A stretch of DNA of 64,000 nt from Actinomycetes bacterium (lineage in GTDB: Bacteria; Actinomycetota; CALGFH01), in NCBI GenBank assembly GCA_036000965.1, contig DASYUT010000108.1:1-64000 (forward strand), in the 5' to 3' direction. Both the position numbers and the translations under genes were made by a program. Numbering within the stretch: position 1 is the stretch's first letter; every line of letters begins with the position of its first letter. Below are positions 34,714-42,612 of this stretch, in pieces. The notes below the pieces were generated by a model. It did not search any database. It was not told the DNA's origin and saw only the letters and a list, made by a program, of their open reading frames with translations.

Positions 34714-35699
34714 GCATGCCCGTTGCCGCTGTGCTCGGCTGGCCGCTCGCGCACACCCTCTCCCCCCGGCTCCACCAGGCCGCCTACCAGGCCGCCGGTC
34801 TCCACGGCTGGCGCTACGAGGCCCGCCCGACCCGGCCCGAGGAGCTGCCCGCGGGGCTCGGGCTGGTCCGCTCGGGGGAGCTGGCCGGGGTCAACCTCAC
34901 CACCCCCCACAAGGAGGCGGCGGCGGCCCTGGTCGACCGGCTGGAGCCCCCCGCCGACGCGCTCGCCGCGGTGAACACGGTGTGGCCGGCGTACGGCGGC
35001 CTGGTCGGCGGCAACACCGACGTGGCCGGCGTGCTCTGGGCCCTCGACCGCCAGCTCGGACTGGCGCGCGGCGGCGACCCGGCCGTGCCACCCGGCGGTG
35101 GCTGGGACGGTGCCGGCTGGGACAGTGCCGGCTGGGACAGTGCCGGCTGGGACAGCGGCGGCTGGGACAGTGCCGACCCGGCCGTGCCACCCGGTGGTGG
35201 CTGGGACGGCGGCGGTCCGGCCGTGCTGCTCGGCACCGGCGGGGCCGCGCTGGCCGTCGCGCTCGCGTGGGCCCGCCTGGCCGAGGCTCGTGCCGGCCGC
35301 GCCCTGCCGACCAGCCCGCTCACCGTGGTCGGGCGCGACCCGGCCCGGGTGACGCTCGTCGCCCGCCTGGCCGGCCCCGGCGCGGCCAGGCTCGGCTGGG
35401 ACGCGGCCGCGGACCTGGTCGGCCGGGCAAGGGTGGTCGTCCAGGCGACCACCCTGACCGCCCGGGGCGAGCCCGTGCCCGGCCAGGACAAGCTCGTCCC
35501 AGGCGTCCGCCTGCTCGACCTGAACTACGGGCTGCACGCCCAGGGCCTGGTCGCCGCGGCCCGGGCCGCCGGGGCCCGCGCCGCCGTGGACGGGCTCGGC
35601 ATGCTCTGCGCCCAGGCCGCCGAGGCGATGACCCGCCACACCGGCGCCCGCGCCGACCTCGCGGCCATGGCCGCCGCGGTCGGCCTCGCCCTGCGGTAG
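34710..35699 (+). CDS. aroE: Shikimate dehydrogenase with repeat-encoded insertion
   Basis: AroE reduces 3-dehydroshikimate to shikimate with NADPH. 329 residues, about 50 more than usual. Substrate-domain residues are present: SPRLH, catalytic K68 in TTPHKEAA and D104 in GNTDVAGV. The nucleotide-binding loop is GTGGAALAV near 175-183. Between the two domains, residues ~121-169 are an insertion of Gly/Trp/Asp-rich repeats (GWDSA units) encoded by 15-bp tandem repeats. The insertion sits in the interdomain linker, where it may be tolerated. Start GTG 34710 overlaps mltG; ATG 34716 is also possible. Confidence 0.9.
   Translation: MSMPVAAVLGWPLAHTLSPRLHQAAYQAAGLHGWRYEARPTRPEELPAGLGLVRSGELAGVNLTTPHKEAAAALVDRLEPPADALAAVNTVWPAYGGLVGGNTDVAGVLWALDRQLGLARGGDPAVPPGGGWDGAGWDSAGWDSAGWDSGGWDSADPAVPPGGGWDGGGPAVLLGTGGAALAVALAWARLAEARAGRALPTSPLTVVGRDPARVTLVARLAGPGAARLGWDAAADLVGRARVVVQATTLTARGEPVPGQDKLVPGVRLLDLNYGLHAQGLVAAARAAGARAAVDGLGMLCAQAAEAMTRHTGARADLAAMAAAVGLALR
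35077..35214. repeat. 15-bp tandem repeats inside aroE, flanked by a 39-bp duplication
   Basis: Five copies of GGCTGGGACAGTGCC-type units from 35100 to 35175. A 39-bp unit beginning GACCCGGCCGTGCCACC occurs before (from about 35077) and after (from about 35176). All stay in frame. Confidence 0.9.
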
Positions 35700-35929
35700 G
35701 CCCTCCGGGTAGAGCCTGGGCGGTGCCTGATCGACATCCAATTGAACGACGAGCAGGTAGACGCTCTTGGTGCAGGTAGTTCGAGCGGGGGAGGAGCGAA
35801 TGACCATCCACAGGCTGGCCCTTCGCTAGGCTCGCCCTAATCGCGATGGTAGGTTCCACGCTCGCTCAAGCGGCCACGAACCCGGAGGTGTGAGCCTGTC
35901 ATGGAGCGCCGTCCACGTGCGGGCACGTG
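35700..35929. other. Left boundary of the accessory island
   Basis: About 230 bases, less GC-rich than aroE, marking a change of composition. It has TAGGCT at 35827-35832 and TAGGTT shortly after as possible -10 boxes, and an SD (GGAGG, 35884-35888) before a nine-codon ORF. No att site or tRNA was seen that would explain insertion. Confidence 0.4.
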
Positions 35930-35930
35930 A
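35901..35930 (+). promoter_or_regulatory. Nine-codon leader ORF coupled to the helicase stub
   Basis: ATG 35901 to TGA 35928-35930 encodes MERRPRAGT. Its stop overlaps ATG 35930 of the helicase-like frame (TGATG). This mirrors the eight-codon leader ORF before the RM gene at 2791-2765. Confidence 0.4.
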
Positions 35931-36265
35931 TGGCCGACCTCTGTGGGCAGGCCCGCAATCGTCAGGTCGAACTGCGTGGGCACTTCCCTGCTCCGGTGCG
36001 CATCGAGGTCGCCGAGCTGATCGGTGAGGACCTGTACCTCTTGCGAGTGCGCACCGTGGCCGGCGTGCCGGACGAGACCACGCTCACCGGCACCGAGCTC
36101 GCCGAGGCGCTCGACCAAGCCCCCGTCGCGATCTCCGTGGTCGCAGCTCAGGATCTCTTCCGCTGGGTCGAGAGCCATCGCATCCGGCTCGCGTTCGCCC
36201 ACGACCCCTGCTTCGCGGTCTCCCTCAGCGGCATCCGCGGGCTGCCCCACCAGATCGAGGCGGGC
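35930..36265 (+). pseudogene. N-terminal stub of an SNF2-type helicase
   Basis: About 112 codons. Residues 20-60 (PAPVRIEVAELIGEDLYLLR...TLTGTELAEAL) and especially IRLAFAHDPCFAVSLSGIRG followed by LPHQIEA match, from memory, the N-terminus of the large SNF2-family helicases found in DISARM-like and DUF1156/DUF499 loci. In those, LPHQIEAVY leads within ~20 residues to the Walker A motif. Here similarity ends at LPHQIEA (36262), and a promoter begins four bases later. No later part of the helicase is present. The frame stays open into the NYN gene, so a fusion protein is formally possible but less likely than a broken gene. Confidence 0.6.
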
Positions 36266-36293
36266 TTGACAGGGACGCCAGGGTCGCTACCAT
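36266..36293 (+). promoter_or_regulatory. Near-consensus promoter inside the accessory island
   Basis: TTGACA (36266-36271), 16-base spacer, TACCAT (36288-36293). The -35 is a perfect consensus, rare in this window. Transcription would start near 36300 and drive a short structured RNA and, by read-through, the NYN-DUF1156-DUF499 genes. Confidence 0.65.
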
Positions 36294-36299
36294 TGCCGT

Positions 36300-36377
36300 A
36301 TCAACCTCCCGCAGCGGAGTCAGCTTCGCTGCGTATTCGACCCCCGGGGAGCCCGCTGGCGGCTCCCCGTATCTTTT
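36300..36377 (+). ncRNA. Predicted ~78-nt structured RNA upstream of the NYN nuclease
   Basis: From the predicted start near 36300 the transcript forms two hairpins. The first is a 7-bp stem CGCAGCG/CGCTGCG (36310-36316 with 36327-36333). The second is a 9-bp GC stem (36345-36353 with 36361-36369) followed by TATCTTTT. It matches no RNA family I recognise. It could be a free small RNA, a transcription attenuator for the operon, or an antitoxin-like RNA for the nuclease. Presence of an RNA is inferred from promoter plus terminator only. Confidence 0.5.
36345..36377 (+). terminator. Intrinsic terminator/attenuator before the NYN gene
   Basis: Nine-base-pair stem CGGGGAGCC/GGCTCCCCG, seven-base loop, then GTATCTTTT... 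with four terminal Ts. It lies 27-33 bases before the NYN start, so most transcripts from 36266 may stop here. Confidence 0.6.
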
Positions 36378-36409
36378 GCCGCCTGGCGGGTCGAGGGAGG
36401 GGGGTGCGC

Positions 36410-37009
36410 GTGAACCGGGTCCGGGTCTTCATCGACTACTGGAACTTCCAGCTTGCCTGGAACCGGACCATCGGCAAGGGTTGCGACTGGCGAGAGTTGC
36501 CCCGCGCGCTCGTACGACACACCGGTGAACTCTTCGAGACGGTGGGTGCCGACGCGAATCTCACCCTTGAGCGGACGACCCTCTACGCATCGGTGGACCC
36601 GGACGCCGACGCCAACCTGCGTCGGTGGCTGACAGCAACCATCAGTCGCTTCCCCAGCTACACGGTCAGGGTGTATGACCGCCGCGCCCGCCGCGACTCG
36701 ATCCACTGCCGGCTCTGCAAGGTCGCCACCGGCGCCTGCCCGAACTGCGGCGAGCCCTACGTCCGCCGACCTGAGAAAGGTGTGGACAGTGCCATCGTCA
36801 CCGACCTCCTCTCCCTGGCCTGGGAGGACGCGTACGACGTGGCGATCCTCGTCACCAGCGACGCCGACTTCGTCCCGGCGGTCGAGCGCGTGCAGGAGCG
36901 CGGGGTCAAGGTGGTCAACGCCGCCTGGCGCCACCGCGGGCACGAGCTGCAGCGCACATGCTGGGCGAGCTTTGCCATCGACGAGATCGAGGAGGAGCTG
37001 TGCCGCTGA
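36410..37009 (+). CDS. NYN-domain ribonuclease-like protein with inserted four-cysteine motif
   Basis: 199 residues with the PIN-like NYN fold (LabA/DUF88 group), a family of metal-dependent RNases. The acidic site is intact: D9 in VFIDYWNFQ, D126 in KGVDSAIVTDLL, D151 and D153 in VTSDADFVPAVERVQERG. Unusually, CRLC (100-103) and CPNC (110-113) sit just before the second acidic motif, suggesting a zinc-ribbon insertion. GTG 36410 or GTG 36404 follows GGGAGGGGGG. It overlaps the DUF1156 start by ten bases, so the two are co-translated. By context a defence or toxin-like RNase; target unknown. Confidence 0.82.
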   Translation: MNRVRVFIDYWNFQLAWNRTIGKGCDWRELPRALVRHTGELFETVGADANLTLERTTLYASVDPDADANLRRWLTATISRFPSYTVRVYDRRARRDSIHCRLCKVATGACPNCGEPYVRRPEKGVDSAIVTDLLSLAWEDAYDVAILVTSDADFVPAVERVQERGVKVVNAAWRHRGHELQRTCWASFAIDEIEEELCR

Positions 37010-39672
37010 ACGGCCGCCGGCTGATCGAGGACGTGCTCCCGATCGAGGCGATCAACCAGGTCGCCCAGCGGGAGAAGATCGGACACGCCGCCCACCACCC
37101 CCGGAAGCTCCACCTGTGGTGGGCCCGGCGCCCGCTGGCCGCCGCGCGGGCCGCCGTGTACGCCGCGCTCGTGCCTGCCGAGGGGCGGGGTCGCACCCCG
37201 GCCGAGGAGGCGGCGTTCTTCACCGCCCTGTGCCGCTGGGGTGGCCCTGAGCGCACCATCGACCAGGCCCGGCAAGAGGTGCTCGCCGCCAACGGCGGCG
37301 TCCCCCCGAAGGTGCTCGACATGTTCGCAGGGGGTGGCGCGATACCGCTGGAAGCCGCCCGCCTGGGCTGCGAGGCCACCGCGGTCGAGCTGAACCCGGT
37401 CGCGCACCTGATCGAGCGCTGCATGCTCGAGTTCCCCCAGCGCTTCCCCGGCCTCGCCGACGACGTCCGCCGCTGGGGCCGCGTCTGGGTCGCACGCGCC
37501 TGGGAGCAGCTCGCCGACCTCTATCCGCCGGTCGGTCCGGGGAGCGGGCAGCAGCGGCTCGACAACGGCGCCGACGGGGGTGCCCGCCGTCCGCTCGCCT
37601 ACCTGTGGACACGCACGGTGCGCTGCCCCAACCCCGCTCTTGCCGAGCACCGTGTGCCCCTGGTGCGCCAAACCTGGCTCGCCCGCAAGCGCGGGCGTGC
37701 CGTCGCCCTGCGCACGGTCATCGACCGGGCCAGCCTGTCGGTGCGCTACGAATTGGCCGAGGCGGCGTCGGAGTCGGGCCTCGGCTTCAACCCCGCCGCC
37801 GGGTCCAGCCGCGGCCAGGCCACCTGCCCGATCTGCGGCGCCACGGTCGATGCCGACCACGTCAAGGCCGAGGGCGTGGCCGGCCGCATGGACGTCGTCC
37901 CTCTAGCTGCGGCGGTCCTCAAGCCGTCTGGCCGCGGCCGGGATTACCTGCCCGCCGGGTCCTACCCCCTCCCCGACGACGCCGAGTGCGACCGCCGGCT
38001 CAAGGCGCTCGATGTCATGCCGCTGGACGAGCTACTGCCGGCGAAGGATACGAAGAACTTTTGGGTGCCACAGTATGGCTTAACTCGCTTCCGTGACCTA
38101 TTCACCTCGCGCCAGCTTCTTACCCTCAGCACGCTCGCCGCAGGAGTCCGCCAGACGCACGAGGAGATGGTCGCGTCGGGGGTGGACGCGGAGCGCGCGG
38201 ATGCGGTGGCGTGTTGCCTTGGCCTGACGTTGGATCGTCTTGCCGACCGGGGCGGCACGCTGTGTCGGTGGGACGTGGGAAACGAGACTGCGATGAATAC
38301 GTTCGCACGCCAAGCCTTGCCCATGGTGTGGGACTTCGTCGAACCTGCACCGTTTGGTGGGGCTGCGGGCGATGCGAGCAGCAACGTAGACATCACTGCC
38401 GAGATCATGCAGGGGTTGGCCAACGTTCCGCGTCGGAGTGTGGTGATCCGTTCTTCTGCCACCTCACTGCCGCTTCCGGAAGCATCCCAGGACGCTGTCA
38501 TCACCGACCCGCCCTATTACGACAACATCAGCTACGCTGACCTCTCGGACTTCTTCTACGTCTGGCTCAAGCGCTCGGTCGGATTCCTCTATCCCGACGA
38601 TCTCGGCGGCGAGCTGGCGCCAAAGCGGAACGAGGCAGTGGTCGCGCCCTACCGCCACCACGGCGATCGGGGGGAAGCCCGCAGGTTCTACGAGCAAATG
38701 ATGGCGCGGTCGTTCGCAGAGGCCCACCGCGTGCTCAAGCCGGGCGCGCCGCTGGTCTGCATCTACGCCCACAAGACGACGCTCGGCTGGTCGACGCTGG
38801 TGGATGCGCTGCGGCAGGCTGGGTTTGAGATCACCGAGGCGTGGCCGCTGGACACCGAGATGCCCGCACGGTCGATCGGGCAGGGGACTGCAAGCCTTGC
38901 CTCCTCCATCTTCCTGGTCGCCCGGAAGCGGGCCCCCGGCGTCGCCCCCGGCGTCGAGGCAGAGGTCCTGGCGGAGCTGGACGAGGTTATCCGCGAGCGG
39001 CTGGATCGCCTTACCGAAGCGGGGATCTCCGGGTCAGACCTCGTCATCGCGACGGTCGGGGCGGGGCTGCGGCCGTTCACGCGCTACGAGCGAGTGGAGC
39101 GGGAGAACGGCGAGCCGCTCGACGCGGAGCGGTTCCTGGTGCTGGTGCAGAACCGCGTGCTCGATGCCATCTTCGGCGGGCTCGCGGGCGCCGACCCCGC
39201 CACCCGCTTCTACATCGCGGGCCAGTTCAGCTACGGCTATGGATCGGTGCCATTCGCCGAGGCCAATAACCTCGCCTACATGACCGGGGTGGAGCTGGAC
39301 GAGCCGCGCGGCCTGACCGCGGGCCGCAACCCGCTGGTTGCCAAGAAGGGATCCACCGTCGCCCTGCGCGACTTCGAGGAGCGCGGCTCCGACGCGCACC
39401 TCGGCGTCCCGGACGAGCTTGGACCGGGTCGCCCGCCGCTGATCGACGTCGCCCACGGCATCCTCTGGCGGGCCGAGTACCACTCCGGGGAGCTCAAGGA
39501 CTACCTGGCTGGTACCCGGCCAGACGTGGACCTGCTGCGCACCGTGATCCAGGCGCTCGCTGGCAAGGCGCTCCGCTCCAAGCTCGACAACGGCAAGGCG
39601 CCCGAGGCGGCCGCCGCAGAGCGCCTGCTGGTGTCCTGGCGCCGGCTGATCGACGACAACCTGTTCCGCTAG
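37000..39672 (+). CDS. DUF1156 DNA methyltransferase (anti-phage associated)
   Basis: 890 residues. The N-terminal DUF1156 segment has RKLHLWWARRPLAAARA. SAM-binding motif I is DMFAGGGAIPLEA from D107, with VELNPVAHL after it. A CPICG zinc-type motif lies near 276. The catalytic motif is DPPYYDNISYADLSDFFYVW from D503. This is an N6-adenine or N4-cytosine type DNA methylase. The family pairs with DUF499 ATPases and a helicase in loci annotated as anti-phage. GTG 37000 follows GAGGAGGAG and overlaps the NYN stop. The stretch coding residues ~348-520 (38040-38560) is clearly less GC-rich than the rest, hinting at mosaic origin. Confidence 0.88.
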   Translation: MPLNGRRLIEDVLPIEAINQVAQREKIGHAAHHPRKLHLWWARRPLAAARAAVYAALVPAEGRGRTPAEEAAFFTALCRWGGPERTIDQARQEVLAANGGVPPKVLDMFAGGGAIPLEAARLGCEATAVELNPVAHLIERCMLEFPQRFPGLADDVRRWGRVWVARAWEQLADLYPPVGPGSGQQRLDNGADGGARRPLAYLWTRTVRCPNPALAEHRVPLVRQTWLARKRGRAVALRTVIDRASLSVRYELAEAASESGLGFNPAAGSSRGQATCPICGATVDADHVKAEGVAGRMDVVPLAAAVLKPSGRGRDYLPAGSYPLPDDAECDRRLKALDVMPLDELLPAKDTKNFWVPQYGLTRFRDLFTSRQLLTLSTLAAGVRQTHEEMVASGVDAERADAVACCLGLTLDRLADRGGTLCRWDVGNETAMNTFARQALPMVWDFVEPAPFGGAAGDASSNVDITAEIMQGLANVPRRSVVIRSSATSLPLPEASQDAVITDPPYYDNISYADLSDFFYVWLKRSVGFLYPDDLGGELAPKRNEAVVAPYRHHGDRGEARRFYEQMMARSFAEAHRVLKPGAPLVCIYAHKTTLGWSTLVDALRQAGFEITEAWPLDTEMPARSIGQGTASLASSIFLVARKRAPGVAPGVEAEVLAELDEVIRERLDRLTEAGISGSDLVIATVGAGLRPFTRYERVERENGEPLDAERFLVLVQNRVLDAIFGGLAGADPATRFYIAGQFSYGYGSVPFAEANNLAYMTGVELDEPRGLTAGRNPLVAKKGSTVALRDFEERGSDAHLGVPDELGPGRPPLIDVAHGILWRAEYHSGELKDYLAGTRPDVDLLRTVIQALAGKALRSKLDNGKAPEAAAAERLLVSWRRLIDDNLFR

Positions 39673-39804
39673 CCTCACCCAGCAACCCAACCAAGCGAGT
39701 ATCGCGTCTGCCGCTTCGCTTGCGCGCCAAGTGCCATCCTTCCAGGTCGTCCGAGTTCCCGGGTAGGCTTGCCCGCATCCGTCGTGACCCTGGAGGCTGC
39801 ACCG
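39673..39804 (+). promoter_or_regulatory. Gap before the DUF499 gene with its own -10 box
   Basis: 132 bases of lower GC. TAGGCT at 39764-39769 lies 35 bases before ATG 39805, so the ATPase may have an independent promoter. A GGAGG SD is present 9 bases ahead of the ATG. Confidence 0.4.
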
Positions 39805-42612
39805 ATGCCGAGCACCGCCTACCGCCTGGTTCCCTGGACCGACGTCGCGCAGCCCAACCAGGACGTGGCCGGCGGCGCGCTGGACATGGGGACCTACGCC
39901 GTCAACCTCGCGCGGGTGTTCCGGCGCAGGCCAGGCGTGCCGGACGTGTACGGCCGGCCGGACCGGTTCTTCGCCGCGACCTACTTCACCGAGAAGCTGC
40001 GCGAGCTGCTGACCGACGTGCTCGAGGTGCTCGCGGGCGGTCCGGGCGACCAGGTGCTGCAGCTCCGCACCCCGTTCGGCGGGGGCAAGACCCACACGCT
40101 GGTCGCGCTGCTGCACCTGGCTCGCGACCGGGACGCGGCGGCGGGGATCGCCGAGCTGGCGGGCCTGGCCGATCCTGGTCGCGTGCGGGTCGCCGTCCTC
40201 TCCGGCGAGGAGCTGGATCCTCTGGACCCGTTCCGGTCGGACGACGGGCAGGAGACGCATACCCTCTGGGGGGAGCTGGCTGCCCAGCTCGGCAGCTACG
40301 ACCTGGTCGCCGAGCACGACCGGACGGGCGTGGCGCCTGGCGGGGACCTGCTGCATCGCGTGCTCGGCGAGGGGCCGGTGCTGCTGCTGCTCGACGAGGT
40401 GCTGGTCTATGTCGAGAAGGCCATGGCGGTCGTCCGTGGGGACTCCACGCTGGGGCGGCAGGCGATGCTGTTCGTCCAGGCGCTGACCGAGGTGGTCAAC
40501 ACCCGGCCGTGCACCGCCATGGTCTACAGCTTGCAGGCCAGCGTCGGCGAGGCGGTCGGGGCGGAGGGCCTGCTCAGCCAGCTCGACCACCTGGTCAGCC
40601 GGATCGACGCCAAGAGGGAGCCGGTCTCCGGCGACGAGGTCATGCGGGTGGTGCAGCGGCGCCTGTTCGCCGACCCGGGCGACCCGGCCGTGCGCCGTGA
40701 GGTCGCCACGGCCTATGCCGACCTGATCGAGCGCCAACTCCAGGCGCAGGCCGAGACCGACGAGGGCAGGCGGGAGGCAGCGGTCGAGGCTCGGAGGCTC
40801 GAGGAGCGCATCCTCGCCTCGTACCCGTTCCACCCGGCGCTGCTCGACCTGATGTACCACCGCTGGGGCACGCTCCCGAGCTACCAGCGGACCCGGGGCG
40901 CTCTCCAGTTCCTGGCGAGCGTCATCCACGGTCTGTGGCAGCGAGGGAGCGACAGCGCGCTCATCGGCCCCGGTGAGGTGGACCTCAGCTACGAGCCGGC
41001 CCGGGGGGCGTTCTTCAGCCAGGTCGGCGAGCGCGAGCGCTACACCGCCGTCCTCGACGGCGACGTCGTCGCCGACGGCTCCGGCGCTGCCGTGGTCGAC
41101 AGGCGCATCGGCGCGGACGCCCCGGCGCTGGCGCAGCTCCGAGTTGGCACGCGCATGGCCACCGCGATCATGCTCTACAGCTTCGGCACGCGCGAGGGCG
41201 AGGAGAAGGGCGTGCTCGAGAGCGACCTCGTCACGGCGACGCTCGTACCCGGGCTGGACCGCAACGTCGTCGTTGCGGCCCTGCACGACCTGCGCGAGGA
41301 GGAGCTGTTCCTCCACTACACCGGCCGGCGGTACCGCTTCGAGCCGGTCCCGAACCTGACCAAGCTCGTGCGCGACGAGGCCAACAAGTTTCTGGCCCTG
41401 GAGGTCCTCGAGCGGGTCCGCGCCGCACTCGAGGAGGAGTTGGGCGACGCCCGGAATGCGCTCGTATGGCCGGACAGTCCCGAGAAGGTGCGCGACAAGG
41501 TGCCCGCGTTCACGCTCGCCTACCTGCACCCGGACTGGAGCCAAGGCGAGCAGCCACTTACCCGCTTCGTGGAAGGCACCCCCGGCCGGAGCCGTGACTA
41601 CCGCAACGCGGTCGGCTTCGTCCTGCCCGATGGCGCCCAGTTCGACCGCGCCCGGGCGTCCGCGCGCCTGCTGCTCGCGGCTGAGTCCCTGCTCAAGCGT
41701 CGGGCGCAGCTCGGTTTCAGCCCGGAGCAGGTCGCCGAGCTGAAGGAGAAGCTCGAGGGCGCCGAGCGCGACCTCGGCGCCACGCTCGCCCGGGCCTACG
41801 GCCGCGCCGTCGTGCCGGTGCGGGCGTCGAGCGGGTCAGGACCGTACCGGCTCGACGAGGTCGACCTCCGCTCCCTGCTTGCCGCCGGCCGCTCCCTCGA
41901 CCAGCGGGTCCGCGCCGCGCTCGAGCACCGAGTGTTCGACCACCTTACCGTCGACAAGCTGGTCGCGCTGGCCGGGCTGGGCCCGGACCGCCCGGTGGTC
42001 CGCTGCGCCGACCTGGTGGACTGGTTCTTCAGCTACTTCGAGTTCACCAAGCTGTGGAGCACCGCGGCGATCGCCGATGCCATCTTCCGGGGTGTCGGGG
42101 ACGGCCGGTTTGCGTATGCCACCGGACTCGAGGTCGTGTACGGTACCGCCAAGGTACGTGACCCGAAGCTCGTGCGCTTCCGGGAGCTGCTGCCGGTGGG
42201 GGAAATCGATCTGAGCGGCGACGCCGCGATCCTCACCGCCGAACTCGCCGAGTCCCTGGTCGCACCCCCACCCGTCGCCGGCGACGCCGGGCCGCCAGAA
42301 CCGGATGGCGACGGCTCTCAGCCGGGCGGCGACCTGTTCACGCCGCCAGCGCCGCCACCTCGCCCGGTCGGTCCGACCGACCGGATCACAACTCTTGCGT
42401 TGCGGGTACGGCTGGAGGGACGCGCGCTGTACGGCCTCACCCGAGCGCTCTCGTGGCTCCGCGAACACTCGAGCACGATGGACATCGAGCTCACGGTCCG
42501 CGTGCTCGCAAGGGACGAGGGCTTTCTGCGTAGTCAGCTCACCAACGGGGTCATCGAGCCGCTCGAGGAAGGTGGCGTCGACGACACCGACATCCACCTG
42601 GAACTCTCGTGA
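39805..42612 (+). CDS. DUF499 ATPase (anti-phage associated)
   Basis: 935 residues. Walker A is TPFGGGKTHTLVAL (core GGGKTHT from residue 93), Walker B is VLLLLDEVLVYVEKAM near 190-205, and a long helical region with PFHPALLDLMYHRWGTLPSYQRTRGALQ follows, typical of DUF499. The C-terminal third is more variable with a Pro-rich linker (about 820-850). DUF499 proteins accompany DUF1156 methylases and a helicase in defence loci; mechanism not established to my knowledge. ATG 39805 is chosen for its SD and because PWTDVAQPNQDVAGG matches the family start. Likely the last intact gene of the island. Confidence 0.87.
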   Translation: MPSTAYRLVPWTDVAQPNQDVAGGALDMGTYAVNLARVFRRRPGVPDVYGRPDRFFAATYFTEKLRELLTDVLEVLAGGPGDQVLQLRTPFGGGKTHTLVALLHLARDRDAAAGIAELAGLADPGRVRVAVLSGEELDPLDPFRSDDGQETHTLWGELAAQLGSYDLVAEHDRTGVAPGGDLLHRVLGEGPVLLLLDEVLVYVEKAMAVVRGDSTLGRQAMLFVQALTEVVNTRPCTAMVYSLQASVGEAVGAEGLLSQLDHLVSRIDAKREPVSGDEVMRVVQRRLFADPGDPAVRREVATAYADLIERQLQAQAETDEGRREAAVEARRLEERILASYPFHPALLDLMYHRWGTLPSYQRTRGALQFLASVIHGLWQRGSDSALIGPGEVDLSYEPARGAFFSQVGERERYTAVLDGDVVADGSGAAVVDRRIGADAPALAQLRVGTRMATAIMLYSFGTREGEEKGVLESDLVTATLVPGLDRNVVVAALHDLREEELFLHYTGRRYRFEPVPNLTKLVRDEANKFLALEVLERVRAALEEELGDARNALVWPDSPEKVRDKVPAFTLAYLHPDWSQGEQPLTRFVEGTPGRSRDYRNAVGFVLPDGAQFDRARASARLLLAAESLLKRRAQLGFSPEQVAELKEKLEGAERDLGATLARAYGRAVVPVRASSGSGPYRLDEVDLRSLLAAGRSLDQRVRAALEHRVFDHLTVDKLVALAGLGPDRPVVRCADLVDWFFSYFEFTKLWSTAAIADAIFRGVGDGRFAYATGLEVVYGTAKVRDPKLVRFRELLPVGEIDLSGDAAILTAELAESLVAPPPVAGDAGPPEPDGDGSQPGGDLFTPPAPPPRPVGPTDRITTLALRVRLEGRALYGLTRALSWLREHSSTMDIELTVRVLARDEGFLRSQLTNGVIEPLEEGGVDDTDIHLELS

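Noticed and set aside
36300-36377. Firm call of a type III toxin-antitoxin system
   Set aside because: The layout is similar, but the RNA has no tandem repeats and NYN is not the ToxN fold. Kept only as a hypothesis.
35927-37009. One 360-residue fusion of helicase stub and NYN domain
   Set aside because: The frame is open, but a strong promoter, a terminator hairpin and a GTG with good SD lie between the two parts, and the joining segment looks non-coding (Pro-rich, hairpin-forming).
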